DNA of 64,000 bases from Hydrangea macrophylla (GCA_033977485.1 CM066987.1:49231033-49295032); one strand, 5' to 3'. Positions 31,718-43,672 are shown, counted from the stretch's first letter. Notes: generated by a model from the letters alone, not told the origin. A program made the numbers and translations.

Positions 31718-33260
31718 TGTTATTCGAGTCCAATATTATATTCTTAACTTCATGATTTTAATCTTATTGGAAGCGAATTATCACCTACACTGGGAGATTT
31801 AATGGATAAATTGCACTTTTGTTTATTTTGTTGTTGTTCACTTTTTGTTAATAAAAAGTCTCTTTCTTGTAGGTTTTGGCGACTTGTTCAAAGTGAGAAC
31901 CAACCCAACCCCGTTTGGTTCTTATCTAGTAAAAAGGGGAAGGAATCCATCCCAACAAAGGAGGATCGATCCGGCCTTGCAATGCGGATCGATCCGAGTC
32001 CTTTGAGGAAGCCACTATACAAATTTTTAAAATTGGATCGATCCGGAATCAAAGGGCGGATCAATCCGCGATCCTGAACAAGCACTCTGCGAGAATATAA
32101 GATAATCGGATATTCGATCCGCCCAATTGCCTCAGATCGATCCGTGATTTTGGATGAGGATTCTGCTATATTTAAGAATATCAAATTGATCTGGCATTTT
32201 TCCTGGAATCGATCCACCCCTGCTATAACCTAATCCCTCTTTTTATTACAAGTTTTCCATTTTGTGGGTTTTGTATAAATAGGAAGAGATGGGTTTTTTT
32301 GTATCCATCTTGCATTTTATTTTCATCTATCATTTTGCTCTCATTTTGGAACCCCCTCCATTTTCCCTTCCATTTTTCTTCTTTGTTGTAAACTTGGAGC
32401 TTGGATTGAAGTTTTAATGGCTAGGTACATCTTTTATCTCTTTTCCTTTGATGATATTGCTATGTTTTCCATTATTAGTTAGATTTACTTATGTTGTGGA
32501 TCATGAACTCTTGGATTTAATGTTGTAGCATTTCTAGAGTTAATTTGTGTAGGATTCAAACTAAGGGATTCATCTTATTTGCCTTGCAAATTTTATTGTC
32601 AAAACTTAGATTTTGAATCATGCCTTATGTATTTCATATGGAATATTATGTAACCTTGTGTTTTGCCCTCCATGTGTTTGATGAAAGTTCTGTGTGACAT
32701 TTAAAACTTGGAGTCTTCATATTTGATGTCAAGCATCTTTGATTGTTCAAACTCTTGGGTTTTAAATACTATTTTTGAAGGCTTCATAAGTGATTTGTCT
32801 ACCAAATAGATTAGTTAGTGTAGGGTTGACAAATCATTCGGATTAGAAGCCATGGAGGCGTCATCTTGTATGTCATACATCCTTGACAGTCACACGTTAG
32901 CTTCAAATCCGTTTCTATGGAAATCTCAAAGCTCATTTCATCTAACACATAGATGTACTCTTGTGTTTGATAATATACAACAATGAGATGTTACCTTAGA
33001 GTGTGCTTGAAGCATTAGTCCATTTCATCTTGTTGTGACCTAAGATGGGGGGAATGATCCCAACCTATTGCTTTTTAGATAAGTTTTCCTTTTTATCCTC
33101 TAAAAACCCCAAAAGACGCACAATCAATTTTTCTCTTTTTTTTTTATCATCTTTTCTTATTTCTTCCTTTCAGCATTATAATTAGTCTCTAAACTTCTCA
33201 AACGCTGTTCTTGTATCAATCCCTATGAAGTCGATACCCTACTTCCAACATACTATGCTT
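31718..33260 (+). repeat. LTR (family L4), copy 2, right end approximate
   Basis: It starts TGTTATTCGAGTCC right after a G-rich tract. The first 530 bp match copy 1. Eight GGATCGATCCG-like words occur in four pairs at about 31960-32215. A TATA box (TATAAATAGG) follows near 32273, consistent with U3 lying to its left. The text TCAATCCCTATGAAGTCGAT near 33212 resembles typical plant LTR ends, so the right boundary is set near there. Confidence 0.5.
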
Positions 33261-33390
33261 TTAAGAGGGTTAATAAAAATGCTTGATTTAGACATAATCA
33301 AGAATGTCCTAGGTATTCACAATACAATCATCTTAGATATTATCCTAGAGATTACATACTATCATCTTGGATTAAATCCAAGGTACACAC

Positions 33391-34261
33391 TGTTAGAAAA
33401 TAATATTGAATAGACACTGCTGTGAATGAAAATACTTATCAGTAGGGTTGAAGAGTCTGACTGAGTCGTGTATTAAACACTGTCCTTAAGAGTAATTTCC
33501 GCCCCTCGGAGTTGTTGACTCGGCACAGAAAGGTCTCAGCGGTTTACCCTCCAGGATTAAGCAGCCTCGTCTTTGTTCACGTGCGCTCGTTGAACAAAGG
33601 GCACAGAACAGCCTTGTATGTATATCAGTGATCGAATGAACAGAGAAGAACTAGAGAAGAATCAGAGAGGGAAGATTGTATTGCTGTGTATTCTCAAGGA
33701 GAATAACCCACAAATTTATATCCATCTTAACCCGACAGAAATCCCTTGATTTATAAAAACGTGTTACAAAGAAAGGATAAGATTTCACTTAAACGGCTAA
33801 TTAATTGCACAGTTTAGGAAGGCGTAAATCTGTGAGGGAATGATATTATTCAGTCAAAGCAAAATTAAAAGGAAAGTTTTGGAAAAAACAATTTGCAAAA
33901 GGATGGTCCAACTGTGTGAGCTCGCGAGGCTTGGAGGCCGGGATTTGCACCCCCCCCCCTGCGCGCGAGTAAGACGTGACGCGCCCGGTTAAACGATTTT
34001 TGGATCGAAACCCAAATTTCTATTGGATTTGGAATTAGCTTGGGCTTGGCTCATGTGCGCGTGAGAGCCCACATGTTCCAACTTGTTACTAAGCCCATAA
34101 TGTCAAAGCATATATTAAGTCTCTCAACTCCCTCTTCCTAAGCAATGTGGGACAAGAGTCTCCACCACACTTTTACCCAATACCACACCAACTAGAGAGA
34201 TGTAGATAGAGAAAGAGTTTGGCTTTTGAAAAACACCCACTTTGGACCACAAATTACAACA
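33391..34261 (-). repeat. 3' LTR of the complete Copia element
   Basis: In the sense direction it begins TGTTGTAATTTGTGGTCC and ends TTTTCTAACA. TATA-like TATAAAT words occur in sense orientation near plus 33713-33718 and 33750, so transcription probably starts around plus 33680-33700. A C9-10 run lies near 33950. The stretch 33483-33500 is complementary to the leader of the element's RNA. Confidence 0.9.
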
Positions 34262-34275
34262 ATCCCCCACATTTT
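34262..34275 (-). other. Polypurine tract of the Copia element
   Basis: On the sense strand AAAAATGTGGGGGAT abuts the 3' LTR start, the expected plus-strand priming site. Confidence 0.85.
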
Positions 34276-34819
34276 TCAAAGACAAATTTTGAGAAGTAAC
34301 GATTGACCACTTTAGAATACTGTATCAGTGATGGTGTCTTTTGGACTATGAACCAACACCTAGGGAAATAAGAATTGAGTCACAGAAAGTTGGTGAAAAT
34401 AAAATTTCTATGAACCTCATTTCTTTGTGTGAATCAAAGTACTTATCACCCACAGTACACTTTGATAAACAAGGCTGTTAACGCGATTTGGCACGTTTCG
34501 GCCATGCGCCGTACCTGGATTTCATGAGTGCTCTAGAGAACCTGCCTAAGTTCTCATAGGAAGCGGCCCCACTTCCACACTCATATAGGTGAATTCATCA
34601 AGTATGTATTGTAACTATACATACCACCCAATAAGGACAATGAATTCATTAAGAGTTAAGACTCAACCTCACACGTTGCAGTCTACACTATCTACACCAT
34701 AGGGATGAACTATAATTATAATTGATAGTGTCTCACCAAGTCAACCAGTAGTTTGTTAATACCCATATGAACCTAGTTTGTGGGATCTCCACTCATATAG
34801 GTTGGGTTACCACTACTAT

Positions 34820-36974
34820 TGACCTCTGTTATGGGCATAAGTCCCATCCCCCTCGATGTATTGGCCACTAGCTTTCTTGCTAATGGTTTGGTCAGAGGAT
34901 CCGCTAAATTCATCTCTGACCTCACAAAGTCTAGGGATATAATCCCATCTTATAATAGCTGTTTTACAATGTTATGTCTTAGGAGAATATGCCTGCTTTT
35001 TCCATTATAGGCCTTATTTCTTGCTCGGGCTATTACAGCCTGGCAATCACAATGTAACGACACAGATGGAACTGGTCTCATCCATAAAGGGATATCTGCC
35101 AAGAGGTTTCTAAGCCACTCAGCCTCAGAACCTACATTCTCTAAGGCGATAAACTCAGATTCCATAGTGGACCGAGCAGTGCATGTCTGTTTGGATGATT
35201 TCCAAGAGACTGCACCTCATCCAAGGGTAAATATATACCCACTTGTGGATTTTGTCTCATCTGAATCAGAGATCCAGTTAGCATCACTGTACCCTTCTAG
35301 TACAATGGGAAATCCACAGTATGTCAAACCAAAATCCATCGTACCTCTGAGATATTTTAGTACTCTACATATAGCAGTCCAATGTTCCTTATTAGGATTA
35401 TGAGTGTATCTGCTCAACCTATTAACTGCATAAGCAATGTCAGGTCTAGTACAGTTCATAAGATAAGTAAGACTGCCAATTATTTGAGCATATTCAGACT
35501 GTGATACACTAGTTTCATTATTTTTCTTCAATTGTATGCTCATATCATAAGGAGTACTAACAGGTTTGGTGTCAAAGTGACCAAACTTTTTAAGGATCTT
35601 TTCTACAAAGTGTTCTTGAGACATCATGAAACCCTCATTGGTTTTAGTTAATTTTATCCCAAGTATTACATTAGCTTCACCTAGGTCTTTCATATTAAAT
35701 CTAGATGATAACAAATGTTTTGTTTCATTTATCACAATCATAACGGTACCTAGAATAAGCATATCATCCACATATAAGCAAATGATTACACCAACGTCAT
35801 TATCAAATTTATGATACACACATTTATCAGCTTCATTCACAATGTATCCATTAGAGGTCATTACACTATCGAACTTCTCATGCCATTGTTTTGGTGCTTG
35901 TTTTAAACCATACAAAGATTTCACTAATTTGCAAACTCTATTTTTGTTTCCAAGAGATACAAAACCTTCAGGTTGTTCCATGTAAATTTCCTCTTCTAAT
36001 TCTCCATTAAGAAACGCAGTTTTAACATCCATTTGATGAATAATGAGTTTATGCAAAGAGGCAAGAGCTACTAGAATTCTAATAGATGATATTCTAGCCA
36101 CGGGAGAATAAGTATCAAAATAATCAACATCTTTCTTTTGAGTGTATCCCTTAGCTACAAGTCTAGCTTTAAACTTATCGATAGATCCATCAGGTTTTAA
36201 CTTCCTTTTAAATATCCATTTACATCCTATAGGTTTTGTACCAGGAGGTAAGTCAACCAATTCCCAAGTGTGATTAGCCATGATAGATTCTATCTCACTA
36301 TTAATTGTTTCTTTCCAGAAAGGAGCATCGGGAGATGAAATAGCTTCGCTATAAGTCAAAGGATCATTATCCATTAAAAACGTGAAAAACCCATCTCCTA
36401 GGTTTGTTTCTCTCCTATCTCGTTTGCTTCTTCTTAATTCAATTTCTACGGACTCATTCGAGTCAACATTAGGCTCAACTGTAGGTTCGAGTCTTGGTTT
36501 TTCAATGGTTGTTTTCAAGGGAAATATGTTTTCAAAGAAGTCTGCATTTTTCGATTCAATTATTGTGTTTTTCTCTAACACGTCACTTTTAAGAACTAAG
36601 AATCTATATGCAGCACTATACTCAGCATATCCTATAAATAAACAATCTGCTGTTTTCGAACCTATTTTCCTTTTCTTAGGTTCTGGAAGTAGAACCTTCG
36701 CTAGGCACCCCCACACTTTAAGGTATTTCAAGTTAGGTCTATGATTTTCCCACAACTCATAAGGGGTCTTTCCTGTTTTCTTAAATATAATTCTATTTTG
36801 AATGTGACACGCAGAGAAGATAGCTTCCCCCCACAAATTATTAGGTGCTCCTGAACTAATTAACATAGCATTCATCATTTCCTTTAACGTTCTATTTTTC
36901 CGTTCAGCTACTCCGTTAGATTCTGGTGAATAGGGTGGAGTTACCTCATGTACTATACCATGTTGTTCACAAAA
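34820..36974 (-). pseudogene. Copia pol, second part (IN core end, RT, RNase H)
   Basis: Below the stop at 36975 the same frame continues. The integrase end has [20 protein letters not shown] and [12 protein letters not shown]. The reverse transcriptase has [40 protein letters not shown], the [20 protein letters not shown] block and the catalytic [13 protein letters not shown]. RNase H begins [20 protein letters not shown] and includes [20 protein letters not shown]. Two more stops interrupt it: TGA at 35217-35219 after YIFTLG, and TAA near 34941 after IVKQLL. Coding then continues through LADPLTKPL to about 34820. All domains are recognisable and the reading frame is kept, so decay is by point nonsense only. 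Confidence 0.95.
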
Positions 36975-38720
36975 TTAGCCTAGAGGGCCAGATTCATATT
37001 CACCTCCCCTATCAGACCTAAGTCTTTTGATCTTTTTATCTAACTTGTTTTCAACCTCAGCTTTGTATTGTATGAATTTTCCTTCTGTCTCATCTTTATT
37101 TCTAAGTAAGAATACTCTAGTATATCTTGAGTGATCATCTATGAATGTCACATAATATCTCTTTCCTCCTCTAGATTCAGTTGATTTCATGTCTCCTAAA
37201 TCTGAGTGAATTAAAGTGAGCAGTTCAGTTTCTCTTTGTACTATTTGTTTGCAAGGTTTCTTAGTACCTTTAGCTTCACTACAAATTTGGCATTTCTCAT
37301 TATTAGTGATACTAACATTTTCAAGAATGCCTAATTCTTTCATTTTCTTTATACAAGAAAAGTTCACATGTCCTAATCTAGCATGCCATAAATCATGAGA
37401 ATCAATCAAGTAAGCAGAAGAAGTAGTAGCATTTCCATTTAAATTATCTAGAACATTCAAAACAAACAAGCCATTATTGTAGTAACCTTTCCCCACAAAC
37501 ACCCCATTTTTAGTCATTACAACTTTATCAGAATCAAAAATAACTTTCACCCCCACTTTCCCAAGCAGCGACACAGACACAAGGTTCCAACGAATATCAG
37601 GCACGTGGAGAACGTCGGTAAGTGAGAGGATCTTTCCGGAAGTTAGCTTGAGAACTACCTTCCCTTTCCCGATCACAGGTGAGGGCCTAGAGTCCCCCAT
37701 GTACACTTGTTCCTCTCCTTCCCCTACTGGTGTGTAGGAGGTAAAAGCACTTATGTTGCCACAGATGTGCCTGGTAGCCCCAGAGTCTACCACCCAATTT
37801 TTCTCCTCTGCCACTAAGTTGACCTCAGAAACGACAGCCACTATAACATCTGCATCAACTAGATTAGCTCTAGGGGCAGGTTTGTCATTTTTCTTCCTGT
37901 GTCTGCATTGAGCAGCATGGTGACCCGGTTTGCCACATACAAAACATTCCCCTTTCTTTTTAGCAAACTGGTTTTGGGGTTTGAGATTTTTGTTGAAATT
38001 TGTTTTATTGAAATGGGGTTTGTTATTCTGCCTTTGAAAATTCCCTTGGGTGCGATTAGGCTTTTCCTCAACGAGGTTAGCCTTGGAAGCCATAGCTTTG
38101 GCTTTCTCATTCCGATCAAGTGAACGTTTCTTTTCTTCAATGCGAATATGACCAACAAATTCCTCCAAAGTCATTTCCTTCCTCTTATGTTTCATCATAT
38201 TCTTATAATTTTTCCAAGACTCCGGAAGTTTTTCAATAAGTGAACCGGTTATAAACGGTTCGGGCAATTTCATTCCTTCATTACTAAGTTCCGAAACCAC
38301 AAGGTGAAAATTGTGAATTTGAGTAGAAACATCTATGTCATCGGTCATTTGAAAATTGAGAAAGTTTTCGATGGCATATTTTTTAATTCCGGCTTCCTCA
38401 ATAATATATTTGGTGACCAAAGCATCCCAAATTTCAGTTGCCGATTTGAAGGTACAGTAAATATCAAAAAGTTCATTTGATAAGGCCTTCAGAATAATAC
38501 TTTTGCAAATCTTGTTTGTATTTTCCCAAAGAGGCAATCCGGTTTCATAATTTTCAGAATCTTGAACGGGTTTTGGTTTAGTCAAAACGAAATCAACCTT
38601 TGCAATGTCAAGAATAAGTAGCAGTTTGGTTTGCCAGCGCTTAAAGTTATTCCCGTTAAACGATTCAATTCTTGTGACATCGGGAATAGCTTTAGTTGCG
38701 GTTAGCATAGCAGTATCCAT
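36975..38720 (-). pseudogene. Copia gag-protease-integrase N-terminal part
   Basis: The first ATG (38720) gives MDTAMLTATKAIPDVTRIES and a Gag core (FNGNNFKRWQTKLLLILD, with a UBN2-type region near residues 50-200). A basic linker and one CCHC knuckle follow (CFVCGKPGHHAAQC). Then come the protease active site (WVVDSGATRHIC), the GAG-pre-integrase motif (DLWHARLGHVN) and the first half of integrase (DDHSRYTRVFLL, LRSDRGGEYESG). A TAA at 36975-36977 then ends the frame inside the integrase core. An upstream in-frame ATG lies inside the LTR, but the 38720 start fits the usual Gag N-terminus. Only 18 nt separate this ATG from the LTR. Confidence 0.95.
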
Positions 38721-38738
38721 GGAGATTACTCTTAAGAA
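38721..38738 (-). promoter_or_regulatory. Putative self-complementary primer-binding site
   Basis: The 18 nt between the 5' LTR and the gag ATG read TTCTTAAGAGTAATCTCC in the sense direction. This does not begin with TGG and shows none of the usual initiator-methionine primer site. It is the complement, at 16 of 18 positions, of 33483-33500 in the LTR (12 contiguous); with one G-U pair counted, 17 of 18 RNA positions can pair. The match in the 5' LTR (38831-38848) is 15 of 18. The primer-site role is inference. Confidence 0.5.
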
Positions 38739-39610
38739 TGTTAAAAAATAATATTGAATAGACACTGCTGTGAACGAAAATACTTATCAGTAGGGTTGAA
38801 GAGTTTGACTGAGTCGTGTATTAGACACTGTCCTTAAGAGTAATTTTCGGCCCTCGGAGTTGTTGACTTGGCACAGAAAGGTCTCAGCGGTTTACCCTCC
38901 AGGATTAAGCAGCCTCGTCTTTGTTCACGTGCGCTCGTTGAACAAAGGGCACAGAACAGCCTTGTATGTATATCAGTGATCGACTGAACAGAGAAGAACT
39001 AGAGAAGAACCAGAGAGGGAAGATTGTATTGCTGTGTATTCTCAAGGAGAATAACCCACGAATTTATAGCCATCTTAACCCGACAGAAATCCCTTGATTT
39101 ATAAAAACGTGTTACAAAGAAAGGATAAGATTTCATTTAAACGGCTAATTAATTGCACAGTTTAGGAAGGCGTAAATCTGTGAGGGAATGATATTATTCA
39201 GTCAAAGCAAAATTAAAAGGAAAGTTTTGGAAAAAATAATTTGCAAAAGGATGGTCCAACCGTGTGAGCCCGCGAGGCTTGGAGGCCGGGATTTGCACCC
39301 CCCCCCCCCCCCCCCCCCCCTGCGCGCGAGTAAGACGTGACGCGCCCGGTTAAACGAAACCCAAATTTCTATTGGATTTGGAATTAGCTTGGGCTTGGCT
39401 CATGTGCGCGTGAGAGCCCACATGTTCCAACTTGTTACTAAGCCCATAATGTCAAAGCATATATTAAGTCTCTCAACTCCCTCTTCCTAAGCAATGTGGG
39501 ACAAGAGTCTCCACCACACTTTTACCCAATATCACACCAACTAGAGAGATGTAGATAGAGAAAGAGTTTGACTTTTGAAAAACACCCACTTTGGACCACA
39601 AATTACAACA
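38739..39610 (-). repeat. 5' LTR of the complete Copia element
   Basis: Same ends and landmarks as the 3' LTR. It carries an expanded C run of about 22 (39298-39320) and lacks about 12 bp (near 39355) present in the other LTR. Sense-strand TATA-like words lie near plus 39060 and 39095. Confidence 0.9.
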
Positions 39611-39615
39611 CACAC

Positions 39616-41191
39616 ATTATTCTCTTTTATACGGAGTTTTCCATCTTATTTATCTCATGCCTCTACCGAGCCTTGAACTCTTGATCATCTAGGAGTTTTA
39701 AATTAACATACAAGACTCAATATCTTTTAAAAGTCCCTGCTATTTGGAAAATACCATAACTCACAATATAGAACCCATTGTATAGATATGGTCCATTAAC
39801 AAAAACATTTGGAAGCCATAATAATATTCAAGCCTTATTAGATTTTTCGAAAATTTCCTCACCTCCCTTTTAAATAAAATTTCAAGTCTCGCTCCTATAA
39901 CAAAAAATTATATCTCCATTTAAAATGAAACATCGACTCCCTCAAAATTTCATGCATGCTCATAAATGTAATCTCCAAATTAAAATTTTCACAATCTCAA
40001 ATTCTTAATATGGGGAATTGAGATTGATTTTCCCAATAGTTTTGTATTGTGATAACCGAGATTGGTGCTCATCTAATCAATCAAAACCAAACTAGTAACC
40101 TGTTGCTCAAAATCCATCAGGTCTTACTTCTCATACAATTCATATCTCCTTCAAAAGAATTCTATTGACTAGAAACTACATATGCATTCGGTACATAAGT
40201 CTCCACAATTCACAGTCTCAAAACTTATCAAATTTTTAAAAAACTTGTAAAACCATTTACTTGACAAAAATCTCACAGTCTCAATTCTAAAGGTTTTGCT
40301 CTTCTAAAACACCACAATTTTTTGTCATTATTTTTAGACTTGAGAGTTATATAGAAGTAAACAAAACAAATAACCCATCAACCTAATATATCCGTGCAAG
40401 AAGCACCAAGATTCATATAATGTAGTGCAAATAAAATAATTAAGCCAAAACACTATGCAAATCAAACGTGAGTTAAATCACATGCATATGTGTAAATTGT
40501 TGTCCTAATAAACTAATTAGGTTCGTCAAAAGGTGAGATTAAGAACGAAAATGCATACTACTTCCCAAATGTCAGTACATTTGTTTTAAGCCTAATAAAA
40601 CATGTACAGAAGAAGGTCAAAACCAAATTCTAGAATATGAATTGAAGATTCATTCATTCACCATCACAGAAAATAGTGAATAAGTCATGCTTTTAATATA
40701 TGCATCATTTTTCTTTTCCTTTTTATTTTTATTTTTTTCACGAGAAAAACAAATCATTGAAATAACCAGAATATTATACCCCCACTATTTTCATCACATT
40801 CTACTATATCTCAAAATTAATAAAATTAGATAACATACATTTGCCATGGAAATGGTGTTCGCATGCAAATAGAAATGTGAACTCTTACCAAACACAGTTG
40901 CATATTCCAAAATCACATTATTCTCCATATCGTCTCAAATTGTTGGAGAATAATACAAAAATAGCCTTCAAAGAATTCACCGCAATATAATCATCGTCAA
41001 TTCCACCATTGAATAAAACCAATTATATAGGATGACTGGGACGAGGCGCGAAACGCTCTTTTCAGACAATACGCGTTCTCTACGATAATACTCGGTGCAG
41101 TAGGAAATAGTACGTCGTCTCTGGGATGCAACAGCCCGGTCACCCTTACTATAAGTCTATCAAGTCTGCACAACTTGAAAATACAAGAAGC
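39616..41191. other. AT-rich intergenic DNA, no gene
   Basis: No coding signal, tRNA or clear repeat boundary is visible over this stretch. Confidence 0.45.
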
Positions 41192-41691
41192 CAGGGGCGG
41201 TCCTGAGTATTTGGAGGCCCGGGACAAACTATTAAAATGGAGGCCCTTATATGGGGGTTTAGGGGCAGCGCCCCTATGGTGATTTTTTTGGGGTCTACTT
41301 ATACATATTTGGCAATTGTTTAGGATTTACTTACACATATGGCAATTTTTTTGGAGTCTACTCATAATATGAGTCTATTTGTGAAACTAAAACATTGTAT
41401 GGTATCTTTCAAAATTCTAAAGGGGTCTAGTTCTAAAACTCAAAAAATTCCTACACTAAAAGTATAATTTTCAAAATTCTAGAGCCTTTGATTTTGAGTT
41501 TTATATACATGTATATCAATATGTATGTAGTTGATGACACTATATTGGGCCTTGGGGGAGACCTAAATGTAAAATACTAAAAATTTCAAACTAAAGTTGT
41601 AATTATGAAAATTTTATAGAGAACCTAAAAAATTTGTGAACTTTGATGGCCCAGACGGTTGCCCCTTTTGACCCCCTTTAAGCCGGCCATG
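41192..41691. mobile_element. hAT-like non-autonomous element, decayed
   Basis: The left end CAGGGGCGGTCCTGAG and the right end (complement CATGGCCGGCTTAAAG) match imperfectly, as in hAT termini of the CAGGG(G/C)CGG type. Flanks CAAGAAGC and CAAAAAGT agree at 6 of 8 positions, which would fit a decayed 8-bp duplication. The 500-bp interior is non-coding, with GGAGGCCC and GGCCCAGACGG phrases common in plant hAT derivatives. Confidence 0.45.
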
Positions 41692-41924
41692 CAAAAAGTT
41701 TTGCCCCTCTAGGACTTTCTTTAATTACCCAATAGCATATAGGAAAAATGACAAAGATAACACATATTTTTAATGGAATATAGTTGCGGGCCAAAATGTG
41801 AACCTTGGGAAGATGATAAAATAATAGTACACTCAATTTAAATAACCACATGTGTGTTTATATATATATATATATCTTTATATCTGCTTTCTGTTGGGTA
41901 AGTACAAAAAGCAACAAATTTTTT

Positions 41925-42447
41925 TTTTTTTTTGCTGAAAAGGAACCAAAAATTTATAAAATTTGAGGGAAATCCAAATCCGATTGATGAATCTCCACAA
42001 ACTCAAACACAAAAGGAGGAATATCATCAATTAAGATGGGCCCCGAGAGGTTACAGTTGTGAGCCCATTGGGCACAGTTGTGAGCCCATTGGGCACAGTT
42101 GTGAGCTACAAAATTAGCCGATCTATGAATTTTAGACACGTTCCAAAAGCCTTTAACATGAGACAGCGATCTACGACAGTCCCTAATAATAGAATCAATC
42201 ACCCAGATTGGGGAGGAATTCCAATCCATCAGTGGGTTGCAGACAAGGAGGGAGTCCCCTTCCACAATAACATTCTCGAATCCTTTGCTTAAGGCAGCCT
42301 TTATAGCTAAGGAAGCCTTTATAGCAAAGGAAGCAGCCTTGGCTTCAGCGATGGTGGGTTCCAGTGCATCAACCTTCCAAACCTGCGCATAACAAGGCCG
42401 CGCCTGATCATCAAAGACAATAATGGCCAAGGATGCGGCTGTGACCT
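41925..42447 (-). pseudogene. LINE 3' end: RNase H-like (RVT_3) domain plus A-tail
   Basis: On the minus strand a 165-codon frame reads KVTAASLAIIVFDDQARPCY, AEAKAASFAIKASLAIKAAL, FENVIVEGDSLLVCNPLMDW and HRSANFVAHNCAQWAHNC. This is the RNase H-like domain found at the 3' end of plant L1 LINEs and in related stand-alone genes. The key acidic residues of EAKAA and GDS are visible. An A-rich tail (T-run at plus 41920-41936) follows the stop, and the 5' side is cut before the reverse transcriptase. The paralogous locus at 28575-28720 lacks the block, so it is a 5'-truncated insertion. Small internal repeats (CAQWAHN twice, AIKA twice) are secondary duplications. Confidence 0.75.
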
Positions 42448-42538
42448 TCACGAAGACTGTGACTATTGCTCATTACCTTTAACATGAATGTTACATAAGT
42501 TAGTCAAAACAATGCAATCTTCACAATATTTCGGTTAG

Positions 42539-42724
42539 GGAGTAATACTTGGGGCATAACCAAAGTCACAATCTTTTCCTCATAACCTCTATTTTGTGTC
42601 TATCTCTCTCTTGATGGGTCCTACAGTGCTAGTGACCCCACAGTGCCTACTAGGAGAGAGTTAGATACAAAATGAAGGTTGTGAACAAAAGATTGTGGCT
42701 TTAATTGTGCCTCAAATATTACTC
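42539..42724. mobile_element. Hairpin MITE (family M1), copy 2
   Basis: The ends GGAGTAATACTTGGGGCA and CTCAAATATTACTC are near complements, as in the copy at 13701-13875. The interior again has TTTGTGTCTATCTCTCTC and its complement around a GACCCCACAGTG core. Confidence 0.75.
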
Positions 42725-43562
42725 ATACACAAAAGAAAAGGAGACCCGTTTAAGACAGTTGTAAATGACACAAAAGAAAAGGATGTTTGGGATTAGGCCT
42801 ATCCAAAAAAGGCACCAGTAATCATATATAACCAAACAACTTGCTGAGGCTACGAAGTCATTCGTTTAAAAGTTACAACAATAAGACATGAATGAACAAA
42901 AACAACATGATATATGTTGATGCAAATATGTTGATTCACTTTTCAAACATGCATTTAACGCAAAAGTGCTTTTTGTTCTCAAAACGTATACATATTAGCC
43001 GGTTTAAATAAGAGTAATGGTATATTGGTATGTTTCTCAAATTTGGATTCTAAATTTGATTTCCACCATACTTTGTTAATTATGCCAGATGCAATGGTAT
43101 GTAATATCACTATCAAATATCGTAGCATATGTACAACTGTTTAAACATTTGGGAATTAAATTTCAATTCAAATTTGAGAAGTACAACATTATTCTTTAAA
43201 TAAATTTTAATTCTTTAAATCTTCCAGTTTAAATAAGAGCATTGGTTAAATAAGAATTTATTAATTTTTATCAAATTGAAATCCTAATTAAATACCAAAA
43301 TTTAGGAGCCCTAAGCGACTGCCTATGTCGATGCCCAGGGTAGGGCATGCTCTTATATTTACACAAAAAATGAATTGCGTAGAAAAGATTCCTGGCGTGA
43401 GTGAGAGATTTCTAAAAGTAAAATTGTGTTCATGTATGAGATATTTCATAAAGTATATGCATAATGTATTCGTCAAGCTTGAAATACTCGGAATGCATGT
43501 CTTCTTATTTTATAGTTTACATAAGACTCAAACAATACTCTATGATCACATTTATGAGGATA
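42725..43562. other. AT-rich DNA, no gene
   Basis: Nothing coding is supported. Several TTTAAATAAGAGTAATGG or TTTAAATAAGAGCATTGG phrases (43004 and 43229) form a weak direct repeat. Confidence 0.4.
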
Positions 43563-43672
43563 CTAGTAGCGGGGCTGCGCGCGTGCTGTGCACGCAGCTC
43601 GGTGGCCGCTGACAGTTGTATTCTTGCGGATATTCTGTACTAATCTTAATATTGAAGGCCTCTAAAGAGAGA
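43563..43672 (-). mobile_element. Possible miniature Helitron (110 bp)
   Basis: Read on the minus strand the segment starts TCTCTCTTTAGAGGCC after an A and ends CCCGCTACTAG before a T. About 10 bp before the CTAG end is a GC-rich hairpin (GCTGCGTGC and GCACGCGCGCAGC). TC start, CTRR end, 3' hairpin and insertion between A and T are Helitron features. Every element is short, so chance cannot be excluded. Confidence 0.4.

Larger units (their letters stand above)
33391..39610 (-). mobile_element. Complete Ty1/copia LTR retrotransposon, TSD CACAC
   Basis: Two LTRs of about 871 bp (33391-34261 and 38739-39610) bracket a 4.5-kb interior on the minus strand. Each is bounded by TGTTG...(T)AACA in the sense direction. 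CACAC flanks the element on both sides (33386-33390 and 39611-39615). The LTRs differ at roughly 2% of sites by eye, plus a poly-C length change and a small deletion, so insertion is fairly recent. Coding order is gag, protease, integrase, reverse transcriptase, RNase H, the Copia order. Three in-frame stops interrupt pol. A polypurine tract is present but no tRNA-type primer site. Confidence 0.95.

Noticed and set aside
30424..33260. A complete small LTR element bounded by the two L4 repeats
   Set aside because: The left copy is truncated at 30945 and the right boundary and target duplication are not visible, so only LTR fragments are called.
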